From: DASSCW01 sp036556325
Lineage (GTDB): Bacteria > Chloroflexota > Limnocylindria > QHBO01
Direction: 5' to 3'
Length of the DNA: 64,000 bases
Assembly: GCA_036556325.1 (NCBI GenBank)
Contig: DATBJR010000049.1
Span: 51,351-115,350, forward strand
The stretch's first letter is position 1. Every line of letters starts with the position of its first letter. Shown here piece after piece: positions 1 to 7,089 of this stretch. The position numbers and the translations under genes were made by a program. Under the pieces are notes generated by a model, which did not search any database, was not told where the DNA came from, and saw only the letters and a list, made by a program, of their open reading frames with translations.

Positions 1-564
1 GACGAGCCGGAGATCGCGCCGGATTCCGACACGGAGACCTACGTGGCCCTCAAGCTCGAGATCACCTCGTGGCGCTGGGCCGGCGTGCCGTTCTACCTCC
101 GCACCGGCAAGGCGCTGCCGACGCGCGCGACCGAGGTGGCGGTGCAGTTCAAGTCGCCGCCGCTGGCCCTCTTCCAGCGGGCGGGTGCGCCGACCGTCGA
201 GCCGAACATCCTGGCCATCCGTATTCAGCCCGACGAGGGGATCCTGCTGCGCTTCGGCGCTAAGGTGCCGGGACAGGGCATGCAGATCCGCAGCGTCAAC
301 ATGGACTTCCGTTACGGCTTCACCTTTGCGGTCGATTCCCCGGACGCCTACGAGACCCTGCTGCTGGATGCCATGGTCGGGGATGCCAGCCTCTTCACGC
401 GCGACGACGAGGTGGAGCGAGCGTGGGAGATCCTGGATCCGATCCTGAAGGCCTGGCAGGCGGGCGATGGTGGCCCGGTCCACTTCTACGGCGCGGGGTC
501 ATGGGGACCACCGGCCGCCGACGAGATGCTGGCCCGCGACGGTCGCAGCTGGCGCCACCCGTGA
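1..564 (+). CDS. zwf: Glucose-6-phosphate dehydrogenase, C-terminal part (5' end outside window)
   Basis: The first enzyme of the oxidative pentose phosphate pathway, oxidising glucose 6-phosphate to 6-phosphogluconolactone with NADP. The window opens inside the gene, so only the last 187 residues are present, read in frame from base 1. The stretch TSWRWAGVPFYLRTGK is the highly conserved C-terminal-domain segment of the family, and NILAIRIQPDEGI with a later DAYETLLLDAM is also typical. The N-terminal Rossmann domain and catalytic His are not visible. The stop codon overlaps the GTG of opcA (GTGA at 561-564), and pgl follows, giving the usual zwf-opcA-pgl operon. The family call is secure. 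Confidence 0.95.
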   Translation, partial: DEPEIAPDSDTETYVALKLEITSWRWAGVPFYLRTGKALPTRATEVAVQFKSPPLALFQRAGAPTVEPNILAIRIQPDEGILLRFGAKVPGQGMQIRSVNMDFRYGFTFAVDSPDAYETLLLDAMVGDASLFTRDDEVERAWEILDPILKAWQAGDGGPVHFYGAGSWGPPAADEMLARDGRSWRHP

Positions 565-1871
565 GCGACGGGCGCGGCCGTCCGCCCCGCGGCGCGGCGG
601 CGGAACGCAGCACGGCGGCGGAGCAGGAGCTCGCCGTCCATCGCCGGCTGATGCGCTTCGGCGATCACGAGTCGCGGGTCGCGCCGGTCTGGTCGGAGAA
701 GGACACCAGCGTGGCGGCCGTCGAGGGGCATCTCGCCAGCCTCTGGACGCTCGCCGGCGACGATGGTCCGCGCGTGACGGAGAAGGGGATGCCTCACGCA
801 CGCGCCTCGGTGCTGAACCTGATCGTGACCGTTCCGGACGAGCTGTCGGCCGATCGGGTGGTGTCGACCCTGCTGGGCCTGGGCTTCCGGCACCCGTCAC
901 GCGCCATCGTGCTTGCCGCCAACCCGCGGGCCGGTGGTCCCGCGGTGGATGCCTCGGTCAGCGCGCACTGCCACGCGATCCACGACGCGGACGAGCAGGT
1001 CTGCTACGAGGAGGTCGTGCTCACCGTCCGCGGCGAGGCTGCCGAGCACCTGGACGGCGTCGTCGCTCCGCTGCTCATCCACGACCTGCCGACCCTGGTC
1101 TGGTGGCCGGGCGATCCGCCCTTCGCCGACCCGATCTTCGACCAGCTGGTGGAGATGGGCGATCGGCTCATCCTGGACAGCAGCGATTTCGGCGACCTCC
1201 TGTTCGGGCTCCGGCGGCTGTCGACCCTGCGGCGGCGCAGCGGCATCGCCGACCTCTCTTGGAAGCGGTTGGGCTGGTGGCAGGAGCTGACGGCCCAGTT
1301 CTTCGATGCGCCGCGCTTCCGTCGGTATCTCCCGAACCTCAACCGGGTGATCATCCGCTACGCGCTGGCACCGGCAACCGGATCAGCCCCGCAGCCCGAG
1401 CCGGAGTTCCCGGCACCGGGAGTTTCCAGCCCGATTGCCCAGGCGATGCTGTACGCGTCATGGATCGCCTCGCGGCTGGACTGGAAGCGACACAGCACCG
1501 TCCAACCGCTGGCCAATGGGCACCTGCAGCTGACGCTGGAAGGTCGCTACGCGATGGTGGAGCTGCGGATCGAGGGCGAGCCGACGAACGTCGCGCCCGA
1601 GGGTGACCTGCTCTCGGTCCGGCTCCGTGCCCGCGGGGAGACGGGTGCGGCCGAGTTCATCATCGACCGCGATGGCGACGAGGCGATCGTCGCGTCGAAC
1701 GCGGACGGCATGACCGCCCAGCTGCGCCGCGTGCGAATGGAGCTGCCCACCGACAGCGAGCTGCTGGCCTCGACCATGGTCGCCGGCACGCACGAGCCGG
1801 TGTACGAGGCCGCCGTCCGCGCGGCGGGGGTCCTCCTGGCCGCGGCTCGGCCGGTCGAGGAGGCCGGGTGA
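561..1871 (+). CDS. opcA: Glucose-6-phosphate dehydrogenase assembly protein OpcA
   Basis: OpcA is needed for assembly or activation of glucose-6-phosphate dehydrogenase in cyanobacteria, actinobacteria and Chloroflexota. The 436-residue protein has the recognisable features of the family: an early HARASVLNLIV stretch, a central LPTLVWWPGDPPF motif near residues 175-190, and ILDSSDF shortly after. The frame stays open upstream to 423, but GTG 561 overlaps the zwf stop and gives a normal family length, so it is preferred. The stop at 1869-1871 overlaps the pgl start. Position between zwf and pgl agrees with the function. The protein is cytoplasmic, with no signal or membrane segment. Confidence 0.9.
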   Translation: MSDGRGRPPRGAAAERSTAAEQELAVHRRLMRFGDHESRVAPVWSEKDTSVAAVEGHLASLWTLAGDDGPRVTEKGMPHARASVLNLIVTVPDELSADRVVSTLLGLGFRHPSRAIVLAANPRAGGPAVDASVSAHCHAIHDADEQVCYEEVVLTVRGEAAEHLDGVVAPLLIHDLPTLVWWPGDPPFADPIFDQLVEMGDRLILDSSDFGDLLFGLRRLSTLRRRSGIADLSWKRLGWWQELTAQFFDAPRFRRYLPNLNRVIIRYALAPATGSAPQPEPEFPAPGVSSPIAQAMLYASWIASRLDWKRHSTVQPLANGHLQLTLEGRYAMVELRIEGEPTNVAPEGDLLSVRLRARGETGAAEFIIDRDGDEAIVASNADGMTAQLRRVRMELPTDSELLASTMVAGTHEPVYEAAVRAAGVLLAAARPVEEAG

Positions 1872-2641
1872 CCCGCGAGTTCATCGTCCTGGACGATGCG
1901 AACGCCGTGGCCACCGCAACCGCAGAACGCCTCATCGCCGCCGGCGAGGAGGCGATCGCGCGCCACGGGCGGTTCTTCCTGGCCCTGACGGGCGGCTCCA
2001 CCCCGCTGATGGTGTGCCCGCTGCTGGTCGTCCCGCCGCTGGTCAACGCCCTGGACTGGTCGAAGGTCGAGTTCTTCTTCGGCGACGAGCGGGCAGTCCC
2101 GTCGCGCCATCCCGAGTCGAACTACAACCTGGCCCGCACTGCGCTGCTCGACTACCTCCCCCGCGTGCGGCCCGGACAGGTGCACCGCATGCTCGGCGAG
2201 GCGGCGGATCTCGACGCGGCCAGCCGTGCCTACGAGGCGCTCATTGCCCGGACGCTCGGGGCGCCACACGGCGCCATCTCCTCCTTCGATCTGATCTGGC
2301 TGGGCATGGGACCCGACGGCCATACCGCCTCCCTCTTCCCCGACACTGCCGCGATGCAGGAGCGGAGCCGCTGGGTCGTTGCCAACTGGGTGCCGAAGCT
2401 GGATGCCTGGCGCATGACCATGACCTACCCACTTCTCAACGCGGCACGCGAGGTGAACTTCGTGGTCACCGGCGCCGACAAGGCGGCGGCCCTCGCCGCG
2501 GTCCGCGATGGCTCCGCAGCGGTGCCCGCCGCCGCAGTCGAGGCCGCTCGCACGGTGTGGTACGTCGATCGGGCCGCGGCCCAACAGGCCGAGCCCGCAG
2601 CATCCACCGGCGAGGCACCCGGCCGCGCGGCGAGCGGCTAG
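1868..2641 (+). CDS. pgl: 6-phosphogluconolactonase
   Basis: Hydrolyses 6-phosphogluconolactone to 6-phosphogluconate, the second step of the oxidative pentose phosphate pathway. The 257-residue protein has the NagB/Pgl-type fold markers: FLALTGGSTP near residues 37-46, VEFFFGDERAVP near residues 62-73, and WLGMGPDGHTASLFP near residues 142-156, which supplies phosphate-binding and catalytic residues. The GTG at 1868 overlaps the opcA stop by four bases, indicating translational coupling. Length is normal. The last 25 residues are Ala/Pro-rich and probably disordered. Confidence 0.93.
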   Translation: MTREFIVLDDANAVATATAERLIAAGEEAIARHGRFFLALTGGSTPLMVCPLLVVPPLVNALDWSKVEFFFGDERAVPSRHPESNYNLARTALLDYLPRVRPGQVHRMLGEAADLDAASRAYEALIARTLGAPHGAISSFDLIWLGMGPDGHTASLFPDTAAMQERSRWVVANWVPKLDAWRMTMTYPLLNAAREVNFVVTGADKAAALAAVRDGSAAVPAAAVEAARTVWYVDRAAAQQAEPAASTGEAPGRAASG

Positions 2642-2644
2642 GCT
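2639..2644 (+). promoter_or_regulatory. Possible -10 hexamer for a leaderless start at 2652
   Basis: TAGGCT overlaps the pgl stop codon and lies 7 bases before the ATG at 2652. The same spacing recurs upstream of several unlinked genes in this window. No -35 is visible, so alone it is weak. Confidence 0.2.
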
Positions 2645-2651
2645 GCCGCCG

Positions 2652-2915
2652 ATGGCGTGGCTCTTCCTGGTGGCGGCGGTGGTCTGCGGGGCGGCGGCCT
2701 ACGCGGTCGGCTGGCCGGCGTGGAGTGGCTACCGCCAGCGCGAGGCGCGCGACGCCAATGCCGAGCGTTACCTGGCCTGGCGGGGTCGCGCCGCCTCCCC
2801 CGTCGAGGCGGAGGGGAGCGGACCGACGCGCGCCGAGCGACGCCGCATCTGGTTGGCCGGCCTGCTGGCCGGTGCCGCGTTCGCGCTCGTGCTGGCCTTC
2901 CTGCTCGCCTCCTGA
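2652..2915 (+). CDS. Small two-helix membrane protein, unknown function
   Basis: An 87-residue protein I do not recognise. A hydrophobic segment covers about residues 2-21 and a second about residues 66-86. Between them is a charged loop rich in Arg and Glu, including the phrase RLAWRGR-like RYLAWRGRAAS. The ATG at 2652 is preferred over further upstream in-frame codons because those lie deep inside pgl. It starts 10 bases after pgl and ends 4 bases before the next gene, so it is probably co-transcribed with the pentose phosphate operon, though nothing links it to that pathway functionally. Confidence 0.6.
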   Translation: MAWLFLVAAVVCGAAAYAVGWPAWSGYRQREARDANAERYLAWRGRAASPVEAEGSGPTRAERRRIWLAGLLAGAAFALVLAFLLAS

Positions 2916-2919
2916 GCCG

Positions 2920-3264
2920 ATGCGGGTCGAGCTCCTCTACACGGAGGCCGATCCCCACTACATGACCCTCCGCCAGCGGCTGGCTGAGGTGCTGTCGGAG
3001 GACGCCTTCGAGACGCCGATCCAGATGATCGCGGTCAGCTCCCCGGAGGACGCCGAGCTGCTGGGCTTCAGTGGCTCGCCAACCGTCCGCATCGACGGCG
3101 CCGACATCTGGCCCGCGGACGACGGCGGCATCGGCCTTGCGCCCCGCCGCTACCCGGCGGACGATGACCTCGACGGCCCCCCAACCGAACGCCTGCCGGG
3201 CAAGGCGCTCATCCGGCGTGCCGTTGAACGCGCTCGCGGCTGGAGCCACGGCCGGGCGCCCTGA
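2920..3264 (+). CDS. Thioredoxin-fold protein lacking the usual cysteine
   Basis: A 114-residue protein that resembles the small thioredoxin-like family with a beta-strand start MRVELLY and a central GSPTVRIDGADIW motif near residues 51-63; SPTVRIDG carries the cis-Pro-type turn of the fold. Family relatives usually have a GCPHW-type segment after the first strand. Here the same place reads EADPHY (residues 9-14), so the cysteine is absent. No Cys occurs anywhere in the protein. A redox role is therefore unlikely and the fold may serve as a binding or scaffolding module. Starts 4 bases after the preceding stop. Confidence 0.55.
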   Translation: MRVELLYTEADPHYMTLRQRLAEVLSEDAFETPIQMIAVSSPEDAELLGFSGSPTVRIDGADIWPADDGGIGLAPRRYPADDDLDGPPTERLPGKALIRRAVERARGWSHGRAP

Positions 3265-3329
3265 GCCGCCGCCCGCTCAGCGCCGCCGGCTGGCTGGCGG
3301 TAGACTCGGCCGACCATGGGATTGCGGCA

Positions 3330-3788
3330 GTGAGCGCCAGCAAGCGTCCGAGCACGTCGAGCCTGCGCCGCTTCATCACCTCGCGACCCTACGTCACGGT
3401 CGCCGAGCTGCGGCGGCGGTTCGGCCTGGACGACCCCGACGCCATGGCCCTGCTGCAGCGCAACGGGACGGTTGCCTGGATCGGCCTCCCGGAGCGTGAG
3501 GCGGCCAAGCTGCAGGAGCTGTGGAACCGCGACGAGCTCGGCGTCGAGCTGTCGGTCGAGGTCAACGCCCCGGTCGCCGTCGGCGTGTACCCGATGCGCA
3601 TCGCCCGCTTCGTCATCGACGCGAACGGCGGACCGACCGGCCATGCCGCGACGAACGGGCACTCTCCCGCGCCTCCGGGCCCGGAGCCGTTCGATCCCGC
3701 GCTGCGGCCGGCCGGATCCGCCCAGGTCGCTCCCTCGCACCGCGACGGGCTGCCGATCTACGCCCAGCGTGCCGACAACCCGCACTGA
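3330..3788 (+). CDS. Conserved-looking hypothetical protein with possible N-terminal HTH
   Basis: A 152-residue protein that I do not recognise. Residues 10-60 (RRFITSRPYVTVAELRRRFGL onwards) could form a helix-turn-helix: the TVAELRRRFGLDD segment looks like helix-turn-helix with a following PDAMALL helix. A mixed alpha/beta part follows to about residue 100, and the final 50 residues are Pro/Gly/Ala-rich and probably disordered. GTG 3330 is the start; an ATG at 3316 is out of frame and closes after five codons. A TAGACT hexamer at 3301-3306 could be a -10. One base separates the stop from the next GTG. Confidence 0.5.
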   Translation: MSASKRPSTSSLRRFITSRPYVTVAELRRRFGLDDPDAMALLQRNGTVAWIGLPEREAAKLQELWNRDELGVELSVEVNAPVAVGVYPMRIARFVIDANGGPTGHAATNGHSPAPPGPEPFDPALRPAGSAQVAPSHRDGLPIYAQRADNPH

Positions 3789-3789
3789 G

Positions 3790-4134
3790 GTGCGGCGGGT
3801 CGTCATCGTGGGCCGTGACCTGATTGCCGCGACCCGGATCGCCGATGCTGCCGCGGCCGCCGGCTGCGACGCGGCCCGGGTGGACACCCCGGACCAGCTG
3901 CCCGACGCATCGGAGATCGGCCTGGCCTTCGTCGACTGGGACGACCGGCAGGCGGACTGGGGCGCCAGCCTGCGGCGCTGGCGGGACGCCGCAGACACCC
4001 CGGCTCCGCGCCTCCTGCTCTTCGGTTCGCACCGCGACGTGGCCGGTCATCGCGCGGCGCGAGCCAACGGCCTGGGACCGATGCTGGCGCGCTCGAAGCT
4101 GTTCGCATCGTTGCCGTCATTGCTGCGCGAGTGA
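3790..4134 (+). CDS. Receiver-like protein without a complete acidic pocket
   Basis: A 114-residue protein with the alternating strand/helix pattern of a CheY-like receiver domain: VVIVGRDLI strand, helix, GLAFVDWDD strand, RLLLFG strand and a C-terminal helix. A canonical receiver has two acidic residues after strand 1, a phospho-Asp after strand 3 and a Lys after strand 5. Here strand 1 ends VGRD and strand 3 ends VDWDD, but no clear Lys follows strand 5 (GPMLARSK is the nearest). It may be a pseudo-receiver. GTG 3790 is one base after the preceding stop; GTG 3769 is an alternative. The stop overlaps the downstream sulfotransferase start (GTGA). Confidence 0.5.
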   Translation: MRRVVIVGRDLIAATRIADAAAAAGCDAARVDTPDQLPDASEIGLAFVDWDDRQADWGASLRRWRDAADTPAPRLLLFGSHRDVAGHRAARANGLGPMLARSKLFASLPSLLRE

Positions 4135-5051
4135 CGCACCGCGTGGCGCGGGTCCCGGACTTCTTCATCGTCGGCGCCCCGAAGGCCGGGACGACCGCGA
4201 TGTACGAGTACCTGCGCGGTCACCCGGACCTGTTCCTGCCCGAGCGCAAGGAGCTGCGGTTCTTCGGCTCCGACCTCGACATTCGCGATCGCACGCCGCT
4301 GACGACCGAGCAGTACCTCGACTACTTTGCCGATGCGCCGGCGGGCTCGCTGATCGGGACGGCTTATGTCTGGTACCTGTACTCGCGGTCGGCGGCGCAG
4401 GAGATCGCGGCCTTCAGCCCCGGCGCGCGGATCATCGCCATGCTGCGCAACCCGGTCGCCATGCTGCCGGCGCTGCATGCCGAACACCTGACGAACGGGA
4501 ACGAGGACATCCGCGACTTCACGGCCGCGCTCGACGCGGAGCCTGACCGGCGTGCCGGCCGGCGGATTCCGTCCCACGCCCACCTGCCGCAGGGCCTCTG
4601 GTACACCGATGTGCCGCGCTACGCCGAACAGCTCGAGCGGTACTTCGCGGCCTTCGGTCGCGATCGGGTGCGGGTGATCGTCTTCGACGACTTCGTGGCG
4701 GACACGGCGGCCGTCTACCGCGACACGCTCCGCTTCCTGGGGGTGGACGACGGCTATCGGCCTCCGACCTTCACCGCGGTGAATGCGAACCGCCGGATCC
4801 GGTCCGAGCGCTGGCGCCATTTCCTGGCCCGCCCGCCGGAGCGGCTGCGGATCCTGATCCACCACCTCGTCCCGGCGCGGCTGCGACGCGCGGCCTATGA
4901 GCGGGCAAAGGAGCTGAACGTCGTGGCGGCGCCCCGGGAACCCCTTCCGCCGGCGACGGCGGAGCGCCTGGCGGCGGCATTTGGTCCCGAGGTTGCGCAC
5001 CTTTCCGCACTGCTCCGCCGCGATCTGACCACCCTCTGGCGGAGCAGTTGA
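4131..5051 (+). CDS. Sulfotransferase 1 (PAPS-dependent family)
   Basis: A 306-residue member of the cytosolic/Golgi sulfotransferase superfamily, expected to move sulfate from PAPS to an acceptor, here probably a sugar. The 5'-phosphosulfate loop is FIVGAPKAGTTAMYEYL (residues 12-28) with the conserved Lys/Gly/Thr set. The 3'-phosphate region begins RNPV (Arg106). In this subgroup the segment normally continues with a YSLH-type motif; here it reads PALH, so the phosphate-contacting Ser is replaced by Ala114. The GTG start overlaps the preceding gene by four bases. It is the first of eight sulfotransferase-family genes in about 20 kb. Acceptor unknown. Confidence 0.82.
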   Translation: MTHRVARVPDFFIVGAPKAGTTAMYEYLRGHPDLFLPERKELRFFGSDLDIRDRTPLTTEQYLDYFADAPAGSLIGTAYVWYLYSRSAAQEIAAFSPGARIIAMLRNPVAMLPALHAEHLTNGNEDIRDFTAALDAEPDRRAGRRIPSHAHLPQGLWYTDVPRYAEQLERYFAAFGRDRVRVIVFDDFVADTAAVYRDTLRFLGVDDGYRPPTFTAVNANRRIRSERWRHFLARPPERLRILIHHLVPARLRRAAYERAKELNVVAAPREPLPPATAERLAAAFGPEVAHLSALLRRDLTTLWRSS

Positions 5052-5188
5052 CTGCACGCACCGGTACCACCGTCCCGGTTATTGCGCTAGTACTTCCGTT
5101 CAGGCAAAGTCGGGGTCGGAGTTATCGCTTCGTTATCAAGCGCTTATTTACTCGCTGATCCCGAGCATCAGTGCGAGGGGGAGGTTCA
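5052..5188. promoter_or_regulatory. Intergenic region ahead of the polysaccharide operon, with a GTTATC direct repeat
   Basis: This 137-base gap is visibly more A+T-rich than its surroundings and precedes the phosphoglycosyl transferase, so it probably carries the main promoter of the downstream block. A direct repeat GTTATC occurs at 5121-5126 and 5132-5137, exactly 11 bases apart, about one helical turn. TTATCG (5122-5127) and TATTTA (5145-5150) are spaced by 17 bases but match the -35/-10 consensus only weakly. The operator idea is an inference. Confidence 0.35.
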
Positions 5189-5914
5189 TTGGCCGATACC
5201 ATCCAGCACCGACGGGAGGCTCTGCAGGCAGCCGCCCTCTCGGCACTCCCGCTGCCCGAGCTGGAGTCGGTTCCCGCGCGACCGGAGGCCTTGACCGCCG
5301 TCCGCAAGCGCGCGGTTGACATCGCCGCCGCCGGGGTGCTGCTGCTCGCGTTCAGTCCCCTGTGGCTGCTCTGCGCCCTGCTCATCAAGCTGACGTCGCG
5401 CGGCCCGGTGATCTTCCGCCAGGAACGCATCGGCGCCGGCCAGCGGCCGTTCACCGTCTACAAATTCCGCACCATGCGGGTCGACACATCGGACGCGATC
5501 CACCGCGACTTCGTGACGCGCTACATCCTGGGCTCGCTGAGCCTGGACGCCGGTGCCTCCTACAAGCTGCCACGCGATCATCGGATCACCGCGATCGGGC
5601 GCATCCTGCGCAAGCTCTCGCTCGACGAGGTGCCGCAGCTCGTCAACGTTCTGCGCGGGGAGATGTCGATCGTCGGGCCGCGGCCGCCGCTGCGCTACGA
5701 GGTGGAGAACTACGAGCCGTGGCAGCTCGGCCGCCTGGCCGTGCGGCCGGGCGTCACCGGCCTCTGGCAGGTGTCCGGCCGCAATCGGCTCAGCTTCGCG
5801 GAGATGTGCGAGCTCGACCTGCAGTACATCCAGTCGTGGAGCCTGCGCAAGGACCTGGCGATCATGGTTCGCACGCCGTGGGTCATGCTCGTGGACGCGG
5901 GAGGTGCCGAATGA
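5189..5914 (+). CDS. Polyprenyl-phosphate phosphoglycosyl transferase (WbaP/WcaJ-type sugar transferase)
   Basis: Starts a repeat unit by moving sugar 1-phosphate from an NDP-sugar onto undecaprenyl phosphate at the inner membrane face. A hydrophobic segment at about residues 30-55 (re-entrant or membrane helix) precedes the catalytic domain. Diagnostic motifs are KFRTMR, RKLSLDEVPQL, GEMSIVGPRPPL and the C-terminal RPGVTGLWQVSGR. It is the short form lacking the N-terminal four-helix module. The frame extends to a GTG at 5171, but a strong Shine-Dalgarno (GGGGGAGG, ending 5184) sits correctly for TTG 5189, which I prefer. The stop overlaps the next start (ATGA). Sugar specificity cannot be read. 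Confidence 0.9.
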   Translation: MADTIQHRREALQAAALSALPLPELESVPARPEALTAVRKRAVDIAAAGVLLLAFSPLWLLCALLIKLTSRGPVIFRQERIGAGQRPFTVYKFRTMRVDTSDAIHRDFVTRYILGSLSLDAGASYKLPRDHRITAIGRILRKLSLDEVPQLVNVLRGEMSIVGPRPPLRYEVENYEPWQLGRLAVRPGVTGLWQVSGRNRLSFAEMCELDLQYIQSWSLRKDLAIMVRTPWVMLVDAGGAE

Positions 5915-7011
5915 GCGGCATCGTGCGCGCGGGCGTCATCGGCTGCGGCTACTGGGGCCCCAACCTCATCCGCAACTTCGCGCACCACGATGACGCCACC
6001 GTGGCCATGGTGGCTGACGCGGTGCTCGAACGGGCCCAGCGGGTGGCGCGCATGTACAACGTGCCAGTGGCCACCACCGACGCCATGGACATCATCTCGT
6101 CGCCCGACATCGACGTGGTGGTCGTCGCCACCCCGGCTCGCACCCACGCGCCGCTGGCCAAGGCCGCCATCGAAGCGGGCAAGCATGTCCTGATCATGAA
6201 GCCGATGACGACGTCGGTCGAGGATGCAGAGGAGCTCGTCGCACTCGCCGAGCGCCGGGGCGTCCTGGTGGCCGTGGATCACACGTTCGTCTACACCGGT
6301 GCGGTGCGGATGATGCGCGACCTGGTGGAGAGCGGCGCCCTGGGCGAGATCTTCTACGTGGACAGCGTGCGCATCAACCTGGGTGTCTTCCAGTCGGACG
6401 TGAACGTCATCTGGGACCTGGCGCCGCACGACGTCAGCATCATCGACTACGTTCTCGGCGGCATCCTGCCGACGCAGGTCAGCGCGTTCGGCGCGGCGCA
6501 TGCCGGCAGCCGGCGCGAGAACATCGCCTACCTGACCATGCGCTACGGTCCGAACGTGGTCGGTCACGTCCACGTGAACTGGCTCGCGCCGGCCAAGATC
6601 CGCCGCACGATCGTCGGTGGCTCGAAGCAGATGATCGTCTGGGACGACATGCAGCCGTCGGAGAAGCTGCTGATCTACGACAAGGGCGTGACCATCGCGC
6701 CGGATGATGATCCGGAGAAGGTCTACGAGGAGCTCGTGTCGTATCGCTCCGGCGACGTGCTGGCGCCCCGGCTCGATGACCGCGAGGCGCTGTCGGTCGA
6801 GGTGGACGAGGTGATCCGCTGCATCCGCCAGGGCGGCACGCCGATCTCCGACGGATCCGCCGGGCTGCGTGCCGTTCGCGTGCTCGAGGCGGCAGCCCGA
6901 TCCGCGCGCGACGGGTCCCATCCCGTCGAGCTTGACGGCGGAAACCCGAATGCCGTCGTGCCGCTGCGGATCGTTCCCGAAACCGAGGCCCGGGCCGCAT
7001 CGGCCAAGTAG
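5911..7011 (+). CDS. Gfo/Idh/MocA-family NAD(P)-dependent sugar oxidoreductase
   Basis: A 366-residue nucleotide-sugar or sugar oxidoreductase. The N-terminal Rossmann fold begins AGVIGCGYWGPN (residues 7-18). The family's EKP motif reads MKP here (Met96-Lys97-Pro98), so the catalytic Lys is kept but the Glu is replaced. DLAPHDVS near residue 170 is the His-containing motif seen in the WlbA/WbpB-like group that oxidises the 3-position of UDP-sugars. Overlaps the phosphoglycosyl transferase by four bases and probably supplies a modified sugar for the same polymer. The exact substrate is unknown; a 3-keto or deoxy-sugar role with the DegT aminotransferase at 34197 is possible. Confidence 0.8.
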   Translation: MSGIVRAGVIGCGYWGPNLIRNFAHHDDATVAMVADAVLERAQRVARMYNVPVATTDAMDIISSPDIDVVVVATPARTHAPLAKAAIEAGKHVLIMKPMTTSVEDAEELVALAERRGVLVAVDHTFVYTGAVRMMRDLVESGALGEIFYVDSVRINLGVFQSDVNVIWDLAPHDVSIIDYVLGGILPTQVSAFGAAHAGSRRENIAYLTMRYGPNVVGHVHVNWLAPAKIRRTIVGGSKQMIVWDDMQPSEKLLIYDKGVTIAPDDDPEKVYEELVSYRSGDVLAPRLDDREALSVEVDEVIRCIRQGGTPISDGSAGLRAVRVLEAAARSARDGSHPVELDGGNPNAVVPLRIVPETEARAASAK

Positions 7012-7013
7012 GC

Positions 7014-7028
7014 GAGACCCCCGGTCTC
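7014..7028 (+). terminator. Short perfect hairpin after the oxidoreductase stop
   Basis: GAGACC (7014-7019) and GGTCTC (7023-7028) pair around a CCC loop, three bases after the stop. There is no T-run, so it is a weak terminator at best, or an mRNA 3' structure. A TATGAT hexamer at 7050-7055 follows and could promote the Wzz gene. Confidence 0.25.
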
Positions 7029-7089
7029 CGGCCCCGGCAGGGCGCGCGGTATGATCGGCGCTCGCCCGCGATCGCGATAGGAATCTGAC

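Noticed and set aside
4047..5057. A 336-codon minus-strand frame opposite sulfotransferase 1
   Set aside because: Shadow of the sulfotransferase; low-complexity Arg/Val/Gln composition and no start signal.
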